The notes under the pieces are model-generated. The model saw only the letters and a program-made list of their open reading frames with translations, was not told where the DNA came from and did no database searches. Source: Panagrolaimus kolymaensis (lineage: Eukaryota; Nematoda; Chromadorea; Rhabditida; Panagrolaimidae). Taken from it: a DNA stretch of 64,000 bases. Below are positions 47,410 through 59,874 of this stretch, one piece after another. The stretch is taken from positions 4,030,001 through 4,094,000 of the forward strand of contig JAJQJQ010000006.1 of the NCBI GenBank assembly GCA_028622995.1, read 5' to 3'. Within the stretch, counting starts at the first letter, position 1. Each line of letters begins with the position of its first letter. The position numbers were made by a program, and so were the translations under genes.

Positions 47410-47525
47410 GGAATACAACTTGTTTTCAAGTTTGCCAAAAGCAGAATGAGAAAACTTTAGTTTTTCATTCGAAGGTTGATGTCGAAAAACACTGTTCGTC
47501 TTTTCGCTACGAGAAAAATGCACTT
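47410..47525. repeat. Pat split direct repeat A1 (5' terminal)
   Basis: Terminal copy of the 116-bp repeat at the right edge of the element, just upstream (minus strand) of gag. Host sequence resumes with GGCTTTCGC. Confidence 0.95.
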
Positions 47526-47764
47526 GGCTTTCGCTTTATTCCATTTCGCGTTTTTTTGCTTACTTACTTTACTTACTTCAACCTGTGCCACTCCGCTCCT
47601 TTTTTTATTAACTCTTTTGTCAAAGTTTTTTTCTTTCCTTTTTTAATTTCACAATATTTTATTTTCTTCAACTTCATTTATCCCCTTTTTTTCTCTCATT
47701 AGTAAGTACACTTTTTTAGTTGCTTGACTGTCACTTGCTAAAAAAAATTTGAAAGAAAATAAAA

Positions 47765-48194
47765 ATGAATTCAACTATCGTATTTCTTTTGTGTTTAATC
47801 TCATACGTTGCTGCATTAAAATGTTATCAAGGATCTCAAAATACCACTTATCCATTATCTGGTGTTGCAACAGATTGCAATGATCCTTATTCTCGAACTT
47901 GCATTAAACAATATGATTCAGCAAGTAAATTTGCAACCCGAACTTGCAGTAATGCAAATTGCACAGTAAGTTTATTATTACCTTTGGTTCGAAAACCAAA
48001 AGCAAGCAGAAATTTTAAATTTTCAGGTTAATGGCGGCTTAGTCAATGACAATGTTTGTGTCAATGTTAGCGCATATCAGGTTAACTGCTGTTGTTACTC
48101 GGATGGCTGTAACTCAGCTCCTTCAACCGTTTTATCATTTACGATTGTTGCCGCAATTTCAGCTGCAATTTTGTCATGTTTCTTAAAGCATTAA
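47765..48194 (+). CDS. Ly6/three-finger GPI-type surface protein 1
   Basis: Exons 47765-47965 and 48027-48194; 122 aa. Signal peptide (IVFLLCLISYVAA), then LKCYQG as the first conserved cysteine, a C-rich domain with NCCCYSDGCNS at the end (CC...CN is the Ly6/uPAR hallmark), and a hydrophobic C-terminal tail suited to GPI anchoring. Two paralogs follow on the same strand (48985 and 53001), each with an intron in the same place after the NCT/FCT codons. Such proteins act at the cell surface; no specific ligand can be inferred. Confidence 0.88.
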
Positions 48195-48984
48195 TTTTGT
48201 TAAAGTTTTGTACCTAACCTCCGGACTTAATCTGATCATTGATGTTGTTTTTTGAAACTTTAGAAAGGGCAAAAAAAAAAGTGTGTTGTAAAAATAGCTG
48301 AAATTACGGTATCCCTCATTTTCATACCATTATTGAATTGAAAGATTCCAACTTTTTCGCGATTTTTTTACATTGCTAATATGTGATATTTTTATCTACC
48401 GTAATCAAGTCATATTCTTGCAACCACACACTCTCATGTTTTTCTTAATTATTTATTTCCTCGTAAAAGTGTCATATCTGTTTTTTTGTAATATTATTTT
48501 TAGAGCTAATTTAACCTGCTGTTTATTATTTTCTATTTTATTTTTATTTTTTCAAACTTCCTCAAATTTGTTTTTATAATTTATGTAATGTGTTTTATAA
48601 ACTTTGGTTTTATATTCCTCTCTTACCTTTTTTTTGCTCATTAAAACCAAAATATTTTTTTCTTCATTACAGCATTTCTGTAATATTTTTTTGTGGTTAT
48701 TTTCTGTAAAGTAAAATTCAATTCATGTTTGTCTTAATTTAGTGATTTAATAAATAAATATTACCACCACCCAAAAAAACCTTGACAATTAATTACTACA
48801 TAACAACACCATAAAGCACACCACAAACCGTATAATTCCATAAAGAAATAAAAAGGCAGCTTTAATAATAGTCACTTTAAAAACAGATCGTAAAAAAACC
48901 AACCCAAAAAAGCTTGTACCTAACTTTATTCCTTTTAAATAAAAAGATAAACAAAAAAGTTAAAGTTAAAGTAAAAGCAAAAAA
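48195..48984. other. intergenic within Ly6 cluster
   Basis: AT-rich spacer between Ly6 genes 1 and 2; nothing else recognised. Confidence 0.4.
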
Positions 48985-49625
48985 ATGTTTGTATTTATTA
49001 AATATTTATTTTATCTATTTTTGTTAATATTTTTGATGCCACAAGTTTCATCCTTAAAATGTTATCAAACCAATGGAACAGTAGCATATTCAGCCACGAA
49101 TCCCAATGCAAGTTTAGGAGTGTTATTGGATTGTCCATCAGATGCATTGACATGTTCAAAAAATTCTACGGATACAACCATGGTGAGAGGTTGCAGCACA
49201 AACTTTTGTACGGTAAGGATTTGATCATTATGGAGGATAAGCTGCTTTTGTACAATAGTACTTGGTTTTCAAATGAAGATCTTTACTTGTCAGGAATGCT
49301 TTTTATTGTAACTTTTAAGCTTTTGAAAACTAAACTTTTAAGTTTCACTATCCCGCCAGCATAAGACTTTAGCATTTTAAATCCTGCTTGAGTGTATTTA
49401 TTTAATTGCATTAATTATTTCAAAGTTTTTCAGATAAATGGTGCTAGAGTCAATATTTCCGGGTTATCATGCGTTAAAGACGCCGCAAAAGTCGAGTCTT
49501 GTTGTTGCTATGATACAGGTTGCAATTCAACTTTAAGTTCTCGAAGCTTTTTTAGTAGTTTCAAAATAGCTGTTGCTGCCTCTTTTAGTGTCATTCTTTT
49601 GCTTTCCTTTCATTCGTACCTATAA
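48985..49625 (+). CDS. Ly6/three-finger GPI-type surface protein 2
   Basis: Exons 48985-49212 and 49434-49625; 139 aa. Signal peptide (FYLFLLIFLMPQVSS), LKCYQTNG start of the domain, several N-glycosylation sites (NGT, NAS, NST), the end motif SCCCYDTGCNST, and a hydrophobic tail (IAVAASFSVILLLSF). Same exon structure as its neighbours. Divergent in the loops, as usual for this fast-evolving family. Confidence 0.87.
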
Positions 49626-52600
49626 TAAAGAAAAAATCCAATTGGAGGGATTCAAAGTACGCTTTTTTTTTTACCTAATAATTATTGGAAATTCTAATCA
49701 TCAACAAGCTCACACACACTCATGGACAAATACACGCGCATGAATACACTTTTATATAAAAAATATGAAAAAATAAGGTGTTGTTATGAAATTTTAATGT
49801 ATTAAAGAATAAAAGATATGAAGAAAAAAAAATTGCTCTGATTAAACAAAATTATGAAAAAAAGGAAGCCAAAGTTTTTAAAGACAAACACGAACAAAAT
49901 AGAAAAAATTATGTGAAAAAAAAAATCGAAACCATTTATGTCATTGAAATTTACCGTAGAAGGAAAGACGACATAACATTTGTGTTTTTTATGAACTCAA
50001 AAAAATGTTGAATGTGAATACTTTAAAATCAATCTAGTTTTTTTAATATTACTAACGAAAAAGATAAAGCAATTTATGGCTTCCATTGAGAGAAAAAAAA
50101 TTAATTAAAAGAAGAATGTTTGTTTGCACTCTAAATGAACTTCAAAAAGACTCATTTACAGTTATATGAATTTCTAAGAATGGACCAAAGCCAATTTGTT
50201 TTTAGAAGCTGTTACATTTCGAAAATGATGTTTCTCTAATCAAAGTCTTCTGCTCATGAACAAACAATAAATGTCTTTGAAACACAGAAGGTGTGGTTTT
50301 CGGTTCAATAAAAAAAGAGCTTTACAATCGAGCTTTTCAGTGTGACATGCCTCCATCTCGCTCTTTATCAAAATAGGCATGGAATTGCTCGGATTGTAAA
50401 AATAGTTAAATTAGATCAAACATTTATTTTTTTTTAAATTATCTAACTCATTGACCTCACTTTTATCCAATGAACAAAGAATTCAGCTCTTTTGTTGACC
50501 CAAATTATTATTTTTTACAAAATTGAAAAAAAGCCTATGCTCATCATTATCCACCATAAATAAGCCATACTATAAATTTTGAAGTGTGCTTAATCGATTT
50601 TTTATAGCTTCAAGGAATTTTTAAACAAAAAAGTTTTATTATTTTATTTTTTAAGCCATTTTGAATATTTAAATTTTACTTTTTTTTAAATCGAATTGAT
50701 GGATTTAAAAAAAATCGTGCCAATGCAGTTGAAGCAATCCTTCTGCTGCACCAAAGTGGCCAGATCAGCCTTTTGGCGGGAGAGGTAGAAACAATGGATT
50801 TCATAGATTCAATTGAGCTGATTAAAGAATACATTAAAATGACCCATCTTATAAAGCTCCTAATGAAATTAAACAACTAAACATAAGATGGAAATATTTT
50901 TTTGATGATTGTTAAATCAATTAAAAACTCCGTAGTTAAAAGTCTTTTTTCATTAATTCTTGGAAGCAGAACTTTCATCTTTTATTTAAAACCATCAATG
51001 TCGATTCCACATTATGAAAATGGACAAAGGTAGTTAGCAATCAATGAATTTAATACCATTAATACCATCTGTAGATTCAAAAACGATGAGGAAAAAAAGT
51101 TACTTATGTATGTAAAAAACGACTTGATTTAGGAATGTTTTTGTTTGCATCTAAAACAAAAAAAACTATCCAAAAAGTTAGGATGAAGCAATAACGACCA
51201 TCATCTGAAGCTGGAGTTCGAAATCCTCAATTAACAACATTCAAGATTGGACACTAACGATCACATTTGGCAGTAAAAACTTATTTCCATAATCCACAAA
51301 AATAAATTTATTTCAAGTTATGATGGCGAAAGCCTATGAAATCGTGAGCATCGACAGCTAAATTTGAAACGCATTCTTTAAAGCTCTCTTGATTGATACA
51401 CTATTTCACTCCATCACAAAAGAAATTGTGAGACATGTACCTATCAAAAAATATATTACTAATCTCTTTTACGATTAAAGATTATTATTAAATCAAAAAC
51501 TGTGAATAAAATTGCTGTAGCAAAAACATTTTTGAAAAAATTCTCTTTTTTTAACAACAGTAAATAGTAATTATTAAAGGCTATTTTTATCATCAAATTC
51601 ATACAGCCATAATAATTTTCTTTGATACTCGAAAGTTTCATCATGTTACAGGAAACATTATTAGCACTTTATATCGTCGAAGTCTTACGGCTTTTAAGAG
51701 GGGTTAAATATTTCGTAAGAAATCAAAAATCATTGTTCAACAACTCTCTGTGAAACCATAATTGTATGTCAGCTTTTGGAGTGTTTTGCTTTTCTTTCTT
51801 TTTTATTCCAGAAAAATTTTTTAGCCTTCTTTCAAATTTCTAACAACTTATTTTTAAAAAGCTTCAAAAACTTACATTTTATTTATTCAAAAAAACTACC
51901 ACCACAAGAGAAGAAGAAAAAAACGGAGAAAGAATAAAAGCTCAGTGAAGCTTGTCAAAATCGCCGGTTATGCAACCATAATTGCTGCTGTTCTAACAAA
52001 AAGAAAAAGAAAGAAAAATATTTTCCTCGACCTTGTGTTTAGTAGTTGTTGTTGTTGCTGCTCATGGTGGTGGTGTGGTTCCGGAGGCAAAGTTATTCTT
52101 CAAAAAAAGTAAACGTTTGATGTCCTGCCGTTTTTATTTATTTTATTTTAAAAGCATTCGCTACATACTTTGAAGGCTTTTAGGACTTTTTGATTTAGAA
52201 TGTTTTACAATTGCCATTGGTCAACAACTAAAAATGGCAGCATTTTGAAAGGTGTAAATCTTGGGGTTTTTAGTTTTCCCTTTTTTTGAATTCTTTATAG
52301 TCTTCGACTTCGCACACGTTTATAAAATTAAGGAAGAAGAAAATGTTTATTAAGTGTAAAAGGAAGTTAGCCATAAGCCTCAAGTTTATTTATTTCTCAC
52401 TCACTCACACATACACCGTAATTGTGTTCAATATAATTATCCTCTTTCTTCTTTCTTTTTTTGGTCGAGACTTTTTACAAGACTTAACAATTTCATTTCC
52501 GTTCAATAAACAATTTAGAAAAAAAAAGGTAAAAGCCGACAACATTCAGTGAGTGGTAGTAATTTTAGAGTGTGAGAAATAAAGATTTTTCCTTCATCAT

Positions 52601-53000
52601 TCTTGAATAGGCCATAAATTTTCTTACCTTTCGTTCTCTTTTTTTTTTTGCCATTTTTTATTCTGGATTTATTCCAAATTTCTTTACAACATCAGCTTTT
52701 AACTATACGATCTCATCTCCTCATAAGCTTTTTTTTACCTTTCCCTTTTAAGCTCTTACTGTTGTTGGTTGTAAGGCTTCAGATGACTATTTTTTGAAGC
52801 CATAAAATATATTTCCACATTTTTTCTTTTCTCGTGTTACACAATTTCATTGTCGTGTGTGTTTCTTCATAAAAATCAAAATTGCATTAACGAAATATGT
52901 ACTACATATTCGTTCATTGAAGCAATCCTTTTTAAAGAGCTCTCCAAAATTATTATGTTACATACCACCTCTCTTTTAGTTTGTCATAAAGAAGAAGAAA
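49626..53000. other. gene-poor 3.4-kb spacer in Ly6 cluster
   Basis: No intact gene. A plus-strand open stretch about 50691-50878 (GFKKNRANAVEAILLLHQSG, then helical pieces ending LLMKLNN) looks like an exon or relic: low AT bias, no stops for about 60 codons, but no start or partners. The region 51180-51440 has short protein-like pieces with stops. Remaining sequence is AT-rich. Confidence 0.35.
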
Positions 53001-53770
53001 ATGGCTTTTGATTCAAGAATTATTATTTCTATTTATTGCATTTTTATTCTTTTTACTATTGGAACTGAAGCAATTAAATGTTATCAAAATCAATCAAAGA
53101 TTACAGAACCCTTTCAATCCACTTTAACTGAATGTAGTTCCATTGGGAATGTAAGAGCCACAGGATGTATTAAACATACCTCTTTTACTTCACAAACTGT
53201 TACTCGTATGTGTGAATACACTAATTGCACAGTGAGTTTATAATATTTCCTTTAAAAAATAAACAGATGATGATGACCTCTAAAAAAAAGACCACACGTA
53301 ATTTTAACTTTAAAAAATTTTAAGTAAATATTTCTATGTCCAATTATTGGGATCTTTTTTCTAATTAAAAAAGGAATAATTCAAAAAGCCAAGCTACCAT
53401 CATTTAATTAATCGAGATACAAATTATAACCAAAATGAAATCAAATTTTGATCTTTTGATTTCTTGAACTTTTAATTTATTAAATTAGTGAACACATTTT
53501 TTTTGAAGTGTTTTCATTTTCGTGCTTCCATTATTATTAAATTTATAGGAAAATGGAGTTGATCGTTCCAAAGCTTGTTTTAATGTCACCGATGCTATGA
53601 CATGTTGCTGTTTAAGGTATTTTTACAATAGCTTCCTTTCCTAATTTTTGTTTAAAATTTTTCCTTGTTTTAGTGATGGATGTAATACCGCTCCAACCAC
53701 CACAACATCGTTTTATCCCATACTTTTTGCTATTCCTTCCATTATTTTTGGTTTATTTTTCGCCAGCTAA
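53001..53770 (+). CDS. Ly6/three-finger GPI-type surface protein 3
   Basis: Exons 53001-53231, 53549-53616, 53674-53770; phases agree; 131 aa. Signal peptide (IISIYCIFILFTIGTEA), IKCYQNQ start, TCCCL-SDGCNTAP hallmark (split by an extra third intron that the other two copies lack) and a hydrophobic C-terminus (PILFAIPSIIFGLFFAS). Intron 1 is in the conserved place. Confidence 0.87.
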
Positions 53771-53975
53771 ACATTTTTGTTTTAATCTTCTTATCATTGC
53801 TCCTTTACTTCCAAAGTCTCTTTTTTTCTTCTGTGTTTATAACTTTTATTTCATAATATTTGGTTGTTTTCCTATTTATGTGCATACATTGTAAAAATAT
53901 TTTTATATTTATAAATCTAATAAACTAACTACATAAAAACATACAAAAACTAAATAAATACAAAAACTAATAAAC

Positions 53976-54886
53976 CTATTCTTCATAACCATATCCAATT
54001 TTGTCTTCTTTCGGATAGGTAACTTTGCATCGCGGTAGATTGAGTTTTAGTTGACGAAGCACGGCTGGTCGATTAACGACGTAGGGGAGAAAGTAAAAAT
54101 GGATTCGTTTCAATGCAGTGAGTTTAATCAACCATGGAACCATAGCATCAGAGAGCCAAGGATTGAAACAAACTTCCTGAAGACAAAAAAAAAGAAATGT
54201 TAAAGATTTGTGTTACAACGACAAAAAAAATATTACCAAATCTTCCAATGTTTTTGCTGCTCTTCCTAATGATAACAACTTGATAGCTTCATTGGTGAAA
54301 TAATCACAATGATTTAATTTTAATATTTTAACTTGACGACATTCTGTAAAATAATTAAAACCTTCATTTGATATTGCCGCATCACTTCCATCAACTTCAT
54401 CAATAAATACTTGAGGAACATGTTTCCATCGTAATTCAAATTTTTCATTATTTAATAATTCATTTTTTCTTAACAATGGTAAAGGTTTCACAATCTTAGG
54501 TAATTTCCTCAGATCAAACCCATGTGATTTAACAAAAGCTTTCATTTCTCGTATTCTTGTAATTTCGGTTCCATCCGACATCTTCACATAATTCGCTCCA
54601 CATTCCATTAACCATTCTAAACATGCTAAATCGGGACCTAATATTGCTACTCTTTCTGGTTTAAAGCTAAAAAAAGGATATTTATAATATGTGTGTCAGT
54701 AGAGTAATTCATCAACAAATGATTTTACCTATTCGAAGTATTTTCAGCAATTCTTCTTCGGATACTGTAGATTTCAAATTTAGGCATATTTTCTAAAATT
54801 TTAAAAATCCAAAGTTTTCTTTGTTGAGTGAAATTTGAGGTTGATGGTAAATGAAAACCCGCATTCCTACTTAGACTTCTGAGCAT
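53976..54886 (-). CDS. DMAC2/ATP5S-like mitochondrial LRR protein
   Basis: Three exons on the minus strand: 54886-54729, 54666-54237, 54176-53976; 262 aa. The pattern AILGPDLACLEWLMECGANY, IDEVDGSDAAISNEGFNYF, VKILKLNHCDYFTNEAIKLL is the leucine-rich-repeat core of the ATP synthase subunit s / DMAC2 family. In animals DMAC2 helps assemble the distal membrane arm of respiratory complex I. The Arg-rich start fits a mitochondrial targeting peptide. It lies 175 nt downstream of TRM5 on the same strand, with an AATAAA between (about 55019), so they may form an operon. Confidence 0.82.
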
Positions 54887-55061
54887 TTTAATGATATCTT
54901 CAAGAAAAGGAGAGAAATAAGATTGAGCACAAAAACAACCAACAACAAAACAAGAGATGAAATATGGAAAACCAATTTCAAATAAGCATCAATGTTACAA
55001 AAATTAAAACGAGTCATTTATTTTCGAACAAACAAACACAACTTAACAAAATATACTATCT

Positions 55062-56561
55062 TTAAATTTCCTCGAGTAAATATTCCCACGGAAGAGTGAA
55101 GGTTACACAATACATTTCTTTTCGACCAGCCACTGTTCGAACATTATGAGTTTCATCCATTTCAAGATGCCATAATTTGAGCTTTTCTCTAATTAATCTT
55201 GTTGCTTCGGTTGCATACCATTCTTGAGGAACATCTTCATGAGCTTTGACAAACATATGACAATGAACAATAAATTTATGAGGCTTCAGTTTATCAATGG
55301 TTATTTTTTGAGAATATAAGAGTCCACGAAAGTTATAAAGAAATTCGATAGCAATCGCTGGTAAATTCATGATTGAATGAAATGATAAAGGCTTTGAGGA
55401 TGAAGAAGCATATGAAACAATATTTGGTCCAATAACTTGAGAAATAAAATCAGTTGCATCCAAAGTGAAAATTTCGATTGAATCTTTTTTGATCTAAAAC
55501 TTCGTCATTTCATTGATATAAAAAAGTTTAAAAAACATACATGATTGAGTTTAACATTTTCTTCCATATAAAAAGTTGAATGAGGATTTTTATCATTTGC
55601 AAACACTTTCACAACTCCCTTTCTTGCAGCAGGTAAAGCAAAAGGTCCAACACCAGCAAAGATATCAAATACCACTGAATTTGCGTCTAATTTCTTTACA
55701 ATTCTTCCATGTTCATTTCCTAATCGGCTGTTCCAAAACACTTTCTTAAAATCTAATTTGTATGTCAATCCTTGTTCACTCATTTTTGTTACAAATTCTT
55801 CTTCACCTGCCAAAAGTTCCATATCAAAAGAACGAAATTCGGTTGCAATTGAATCAGTCTTATTCACAACAGTCCTAAAAATTTGGTAAGATGATTATTT
55901 ATTTAATGAATATTAAAACTTTACTTCGCCCATAAGATTTTATCAAGCAATATTTCTCCAATCACTTTCTTATATGGCAAAAGTTCGTCTCTCAAATTCA
56001 AATGTGCAATGTGACCAACTTGACTATAACCTCTAAATTCAATATCTTCTGGCAATACAGCTTTTAAACATCGTTTGACATCCCAATTATCATAATCCAG
56101 TTCCACTTCAGTTGATCTAAATTCAGGTTGAATTCCAGTAACATTGTTGATGGCTTCACATATTTGAGCTTTTGAATCATCGTCTATCAATTCAGGATTA
56201 AATAAGATTAATTTTTCATCTGGAATTTTACCATCAGAAATGGGCTAAAAAAAAGAAACTAAAACAAAAGAAAAGAAAAAGAAGAAATCATCAAACCTTT
56301 ATTCTATGAAGTTTTTCAATGGTTGTATTTTTGATTAGCTTCAAACCAATAATTTTTCCAATAAGTTTTGTCGGTATGGTAATACTTGGAAATGTAATAA
56401 TCTTTCTAAAAAACGATGCACCATCAAAATTGAATATAATGAAGATAAATAAAAGCTAACTTAAATTTATTTCGATCAAGTTCAGTCATTCCGCGAACAT
56501 CTTCCGGTGGAATAAGCAGCGTACATTTTCCATTAACAATTTGAGGCATTGTTGCAACCAT
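55062..56561 (-). CDS. TRM5 tRNA (guanine-37 N1) methyltransferase
   Basis: Five exons on the minus strand: 56561-56461, 56405-56297, 56244-55925, 55874-55541, 55493-55062; phases agree; 431 aa. Family landmarks: GYSQVGHIAHLNLRDELLPY and KVIGEILLDK, the SAM-binding VVFDIFAGVGPFALPAA, FANDKNPHS, and the catalytic-region motif MNLPAIAIEFL. TRM5 makes m1G37 in tRNA, preventing frameshifts, in nucleus and mitochondria. The frame stays open to an ATG at 56621 (MHFFILKKFT). I chose 56561 because a TTTACAG acceptor lies between them; the longer form could be an organelle form. Confidence 0.95.
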
Positions 56562-57074
56562 AAATTTTTGATAAGTAAAAATTTGAGATGCTGTAAACTT
56601 TTTTAGAATAAAAAAATGCATATAAAACGCTGATTGGTTATTTTTTTTTTGTCTATGAAAAAAAGTTTTGCTGAAGGTTATTATTGCTTTACACTTTTTG
56701 AATTTCCCTCCATTTCAAGGTTTTCTAAAGCGATTTGCCAAAGCTCGGCGCAATTGGCGCGAGAACGAAAATGTTTGGAGTAAGCAGTTTCAGTAACAAC
56801 AAAAAAAATTTGTTTGTTTGTTTTTTTGCATAAATAAATAACTACGAGAAACTCACTCTTGCTGCTAATTTTGATTTTATAAATGTTGAAACATTGTTAA
56901 ATGACGTAATAAATATTATTTCGTAAGATTGCACTTTAAGGCGTGGTTTTTTTTCTCATTCTTCGATTGTTTCATTGATATATTTCCGCGATGACTATGT
57001 CTCTAATTTATAAAATCCATTAACTCGTTATTAATCTTTCTCATTTTTCAGTTTACTTTTATCTTCCTCTAATA
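56562..57074. other. divergent promoter region TRM5 / BAF
   Basis: Shared upstream region of two divergent genes, including a GGCGCGAGAACG stretch near 56757. A TTTTTCAG acceptor about 25 nt before BAF-1's ATG is a likely trans-splice site. Confidence 0.5.
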
Positions 57075-57395
57075 ATGTCGACATCAGTGAAGCATCGTGA
57101 ATTTGTTGCTGAACCTATGGGTGATAAACCTGTGACTGCTATAGCTGGTATTGGTGAAACCTATGGAAAGAAACTCGACGATAAAGTTAGTTGTATCTTT
57201 TATTTGCAATAAGTTCTTATTATTTTGATATTTCAGGGTTATGACAAAGCTTATGTGCTTCTTGGACAATTCCTTTTACTCAAAAAAGATGAAGAACTCT
57301 TTATTGACTGGCTGAAAGAAGAAGTTGGAATTAGTGCTAATCATGGTAAATCAACGGCTGCTTGTCTCAAAGAATGGACTGAACAATTCATGTGA
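57075..57395 (+). CDS. baf-1: barrier-to-autointegration factor BAF
   Basis: Exons 57075-57185 and 57237-57395; 89 aa, the usual BAF length. The protein starts [20 protein letters not shown] and has the helix-hairpin-helix [42 protein letters not shown] and a C-terminal CLKEWTEQF. Human and C. elegans BAF match almost throughout. It binds DNA as a dimer and links chromatin to LEM-domain nuclear envelope proteins. Highly conserved, so the call is secure. Confidence 0.98.
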
Positions 57396-57773
57396 AAAAA
57401 TATACCTTTCTTTTTTTTGTTACCTCTTTTTGTTTTTTTTTGTTATCCTTTCTAAATATAGAGTGTTTTCTTATTTATATGTTTTTGATTGAAGAATAAA
57501 ATAAAGTCCAAATCTTGATTTTTTACTTGTTTTTGACTCCTCTTTTTATATTCGCTTCCGACACGAAGTGTGTGTCTTTTCCCATGCAATCGAATCGCGT
57601 CCCGCGATTGACAAAGCAGCCAAAGAAAAATTGTTTTTGCTGCTGCTTTTTTTTCGTTTTGTCTTTTGATAAATAACCCATCTTCTTTGATTGAGAGTAG
57701 CTGTTTTGATTTTAACTTTTTCAATTTGTTGCATTTATATTTTTGTTTTTCAACGTAAAGTGTAGCAGCAAAC
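57396..57773. other. intergenic
   Basis: AATAAA at about 57495 for BAF. No other feature recognised. Confidence 0.4.
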
Positions 57774-59623
57774 ATGACGGGAGGTACAACCGATATACGT
57801 AAACGACGATCGCCATCTTCTTCATCAAGTTCAGAAGCAACTCGTAAACCAGCTAATTTAAAGAAGGAGAAAGCTTCTCAGCCACCAGATCAACCATGTC
57901 ATTCACCTCAAGATTCTTTACTCAGCAGTACTTCGGGATACACAAACTTTTGGGGATTCTTTAACTTGGCTATGCTTCTTTTGGTATGTTTGTTTCTTCG
58001 CTTGTTTGAATGCTCATAAATAATAACTTTGCTTTAGATTGTTTCAAATGGTCGAGTTGCGTTAGAGAACTTCATCAAATATGGAATTCTGATTTCACCA
58101 ATTGAATGGATAAACGCTTTATCAACAAATATTTGGAGTTGGCCAAACTTGGTTATGATCCTCTTCTCAAACATTACTGGTCTTTTGGTGTTACTTACTG
58201 AAAAATTACTCGGTATGTTTTTGAACATCAACTTTTACTTTAAAAACTTGAATCTTTAGCAAAGAAATGGATTAACCAAAAGATTTCTGTTATTTGGTAC
58301 ATAACATTAATCTCAATTCACGTTATCCTTCCTGTTCTTGTTACTTTATGGCTCAAGGTAAATCTTTTATAACTACTTATTCATATACTTAATGAACGCA
58401 ACTATCTTTAGGGTAATCCACTTTTTGCTTCCATGGCTTTATCTGTTATTGTTGTTGAATCTTTGAAACTCGTCTCTTTCATTCACGTCAATTACTGGTG
58501 TCGATGTGCTCTTAAATCTGGTGATAAACCCAAGAATATTTATCCTTCAAATTTGACTCTATCAAACTTTTATTACTTCATGTTTGCTCCAACTCTTTGC
58601 TATGAACTCAAATTTCCTCGAACTCCTGGTCGTCGATATCGTTTCATCATCAAACGTGCAGCTGAATTTTGTTGTTTTTCCGTTCTTGGAGTTGCACTTT
58701 GTCAACAATGGGTTATACCAATAGTCAAAAATTCTATGGGAACTCTTTCTGATATGAATATTTTTGGTCTTATTGAACGCCTTTTCAAACTTGCTGTTCC
58801 TAATCACATCATTTGGCTTCTATTATTTTACACAATCTTCCATTCAGCTTTAAATCTTCTTGCTGAAATTCTTCGATTTGCTGATCGGGAATTCTATCGT
58901 GATTTTTGGAATGCTGAAACAATTCAATATTTTTGGTAGGAATAGTTCTCGTGCTTGTTCCATCTACGTGCCAGATTTATAAATTTTCTTCTTCGTTAAT
59001 TACAATTATTTTTAGGCAAACATGGAATATTCCCGTTCATCGATGGTGTGTTCGTCATGTTTACAAACCGTTGGTTCATAATGGCTACTCTCGTCTAACT
59101 GCTTCTGGTGCTGTGTTTCTCATTTCTGCCATATTCCATGAATACTTAGTTTCTGTTCCACTTCATCTCTTTCGACTTTGGGCTTTCTGGGCTATGTTAG
59201 CCCAAATTCCTCTCAATATTCTCACTGACAAAGTCCTTAAAGGTGGACGAGCTGGAAACATAGTCGTATGGTTATCACTTCTCGTTGGACAACCCATGGC
59301 AATTTTGGTAAACCCTTTAATTAGTTTTTGAAACGATATTATGATATGTGCTGGCAGCCATCTAACGACATTAGCCATCAGCAAATTTTGTGAAATCTAA
59401 AACCAAATCTTTTCGAACGTGTTTGAATTGGACGCTGTCTTGTCGCGAACGGTATCATGTTATTGGATTTTTAGGCTGCCAGCAAGAGATATCGCTTGTC
59501 AAATTTTTTTACTTATTATTCATTCATTCCTTCATTTTTTAGATGTACGTTCATGATTGGTATTACTTGAATTATCCTCTATCTCTTCAAGCCAATGCAA
59601 CTGAAAATTTGCCTCCAAATTAG
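57774..59623 (+). CDS. DGAT1 diacylglycerol O-acyltransferase (MBOAT family)
   Basis: Exons 57774-57983, 58038-58212, 58260-58357, 58412-58935, 59016-59307, 59543-59623; phases agree; 459 aa. The N-terminus is disordered and Ser-rich. Conserved pieces: FKLA-type membrane segments, LCYELKFPRTPGRR, FYRDFWNAETIQYFWQTWNI (FYxDWWN motif), PVHRW, and the catalytic His in ISAIFHEYLVSVP. It makes triacylglycerol at the ER. C. elegans DGAT1 is mboa-2. An AATAAA near 59734 ends it, and the next gene starts only 251 nt after the stop, on the same strand: operon-like. Confidence 0.95.
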
Positions 59624-59874
59624 ATTTTACGTTTTTATTAACTTCTTAATTTTTTAACTTGTAGTATTTTTTCAAGCGGGTTATTTTCTTTGTTTTATAT
59701 GTTAATGTCATTTTGTAATATGTTGATTGAAAAAATAAATATTTAAGATTCTGATAACACCGTGTTCTTTTGTCGTTTTTGCTTACATTTTTTAAACATG
59801 TTGAAATTCATTCATCGTTGTAGTTTAGGTAACATTGATTTGAAAAAAGCGCAGAGCTAATACAAGAACTTTCA

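Larger units (their letters stand above)
42759..47525 (-). mobile_element. Pat/DIRS-type tyrosine-recombinase retrotransposon
   Basis: A 4767-bp element read on the minus strand. It has split direct repeats: a 116-bp repeat at the 5' end (47410-47525) that recurs internally (44957-45072), and a 148-bp repeat internally (45070-45217) that recurs at the 3' end (42759-42906). Inside, the two repeats adjoin in the order expected if the element ends are joined in a circle. All three junctions share the trinucleotide CTT (42759, 45070, 47523), the expected crossover site. Genes in order: gag (zinc knuckle), reverse transcriptase, tyrosine recombinase. No target duplication is seen, as expected for this group. 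The recombinase is interrupted by an EF-Tu copy and the RNase H region seems missing. Confidence 0.92.

Noticed and set aside
44957..47525. Read the two 116-bp repeats as LTRs of an LTR retrotransposon covering gag and RT
   Set aside because: The second repeat continues directly into the 148-bp repeat shared with the far end, and the enzymes (DIRS-type RT, tyrosine recombinase) do not fit an LTR element.
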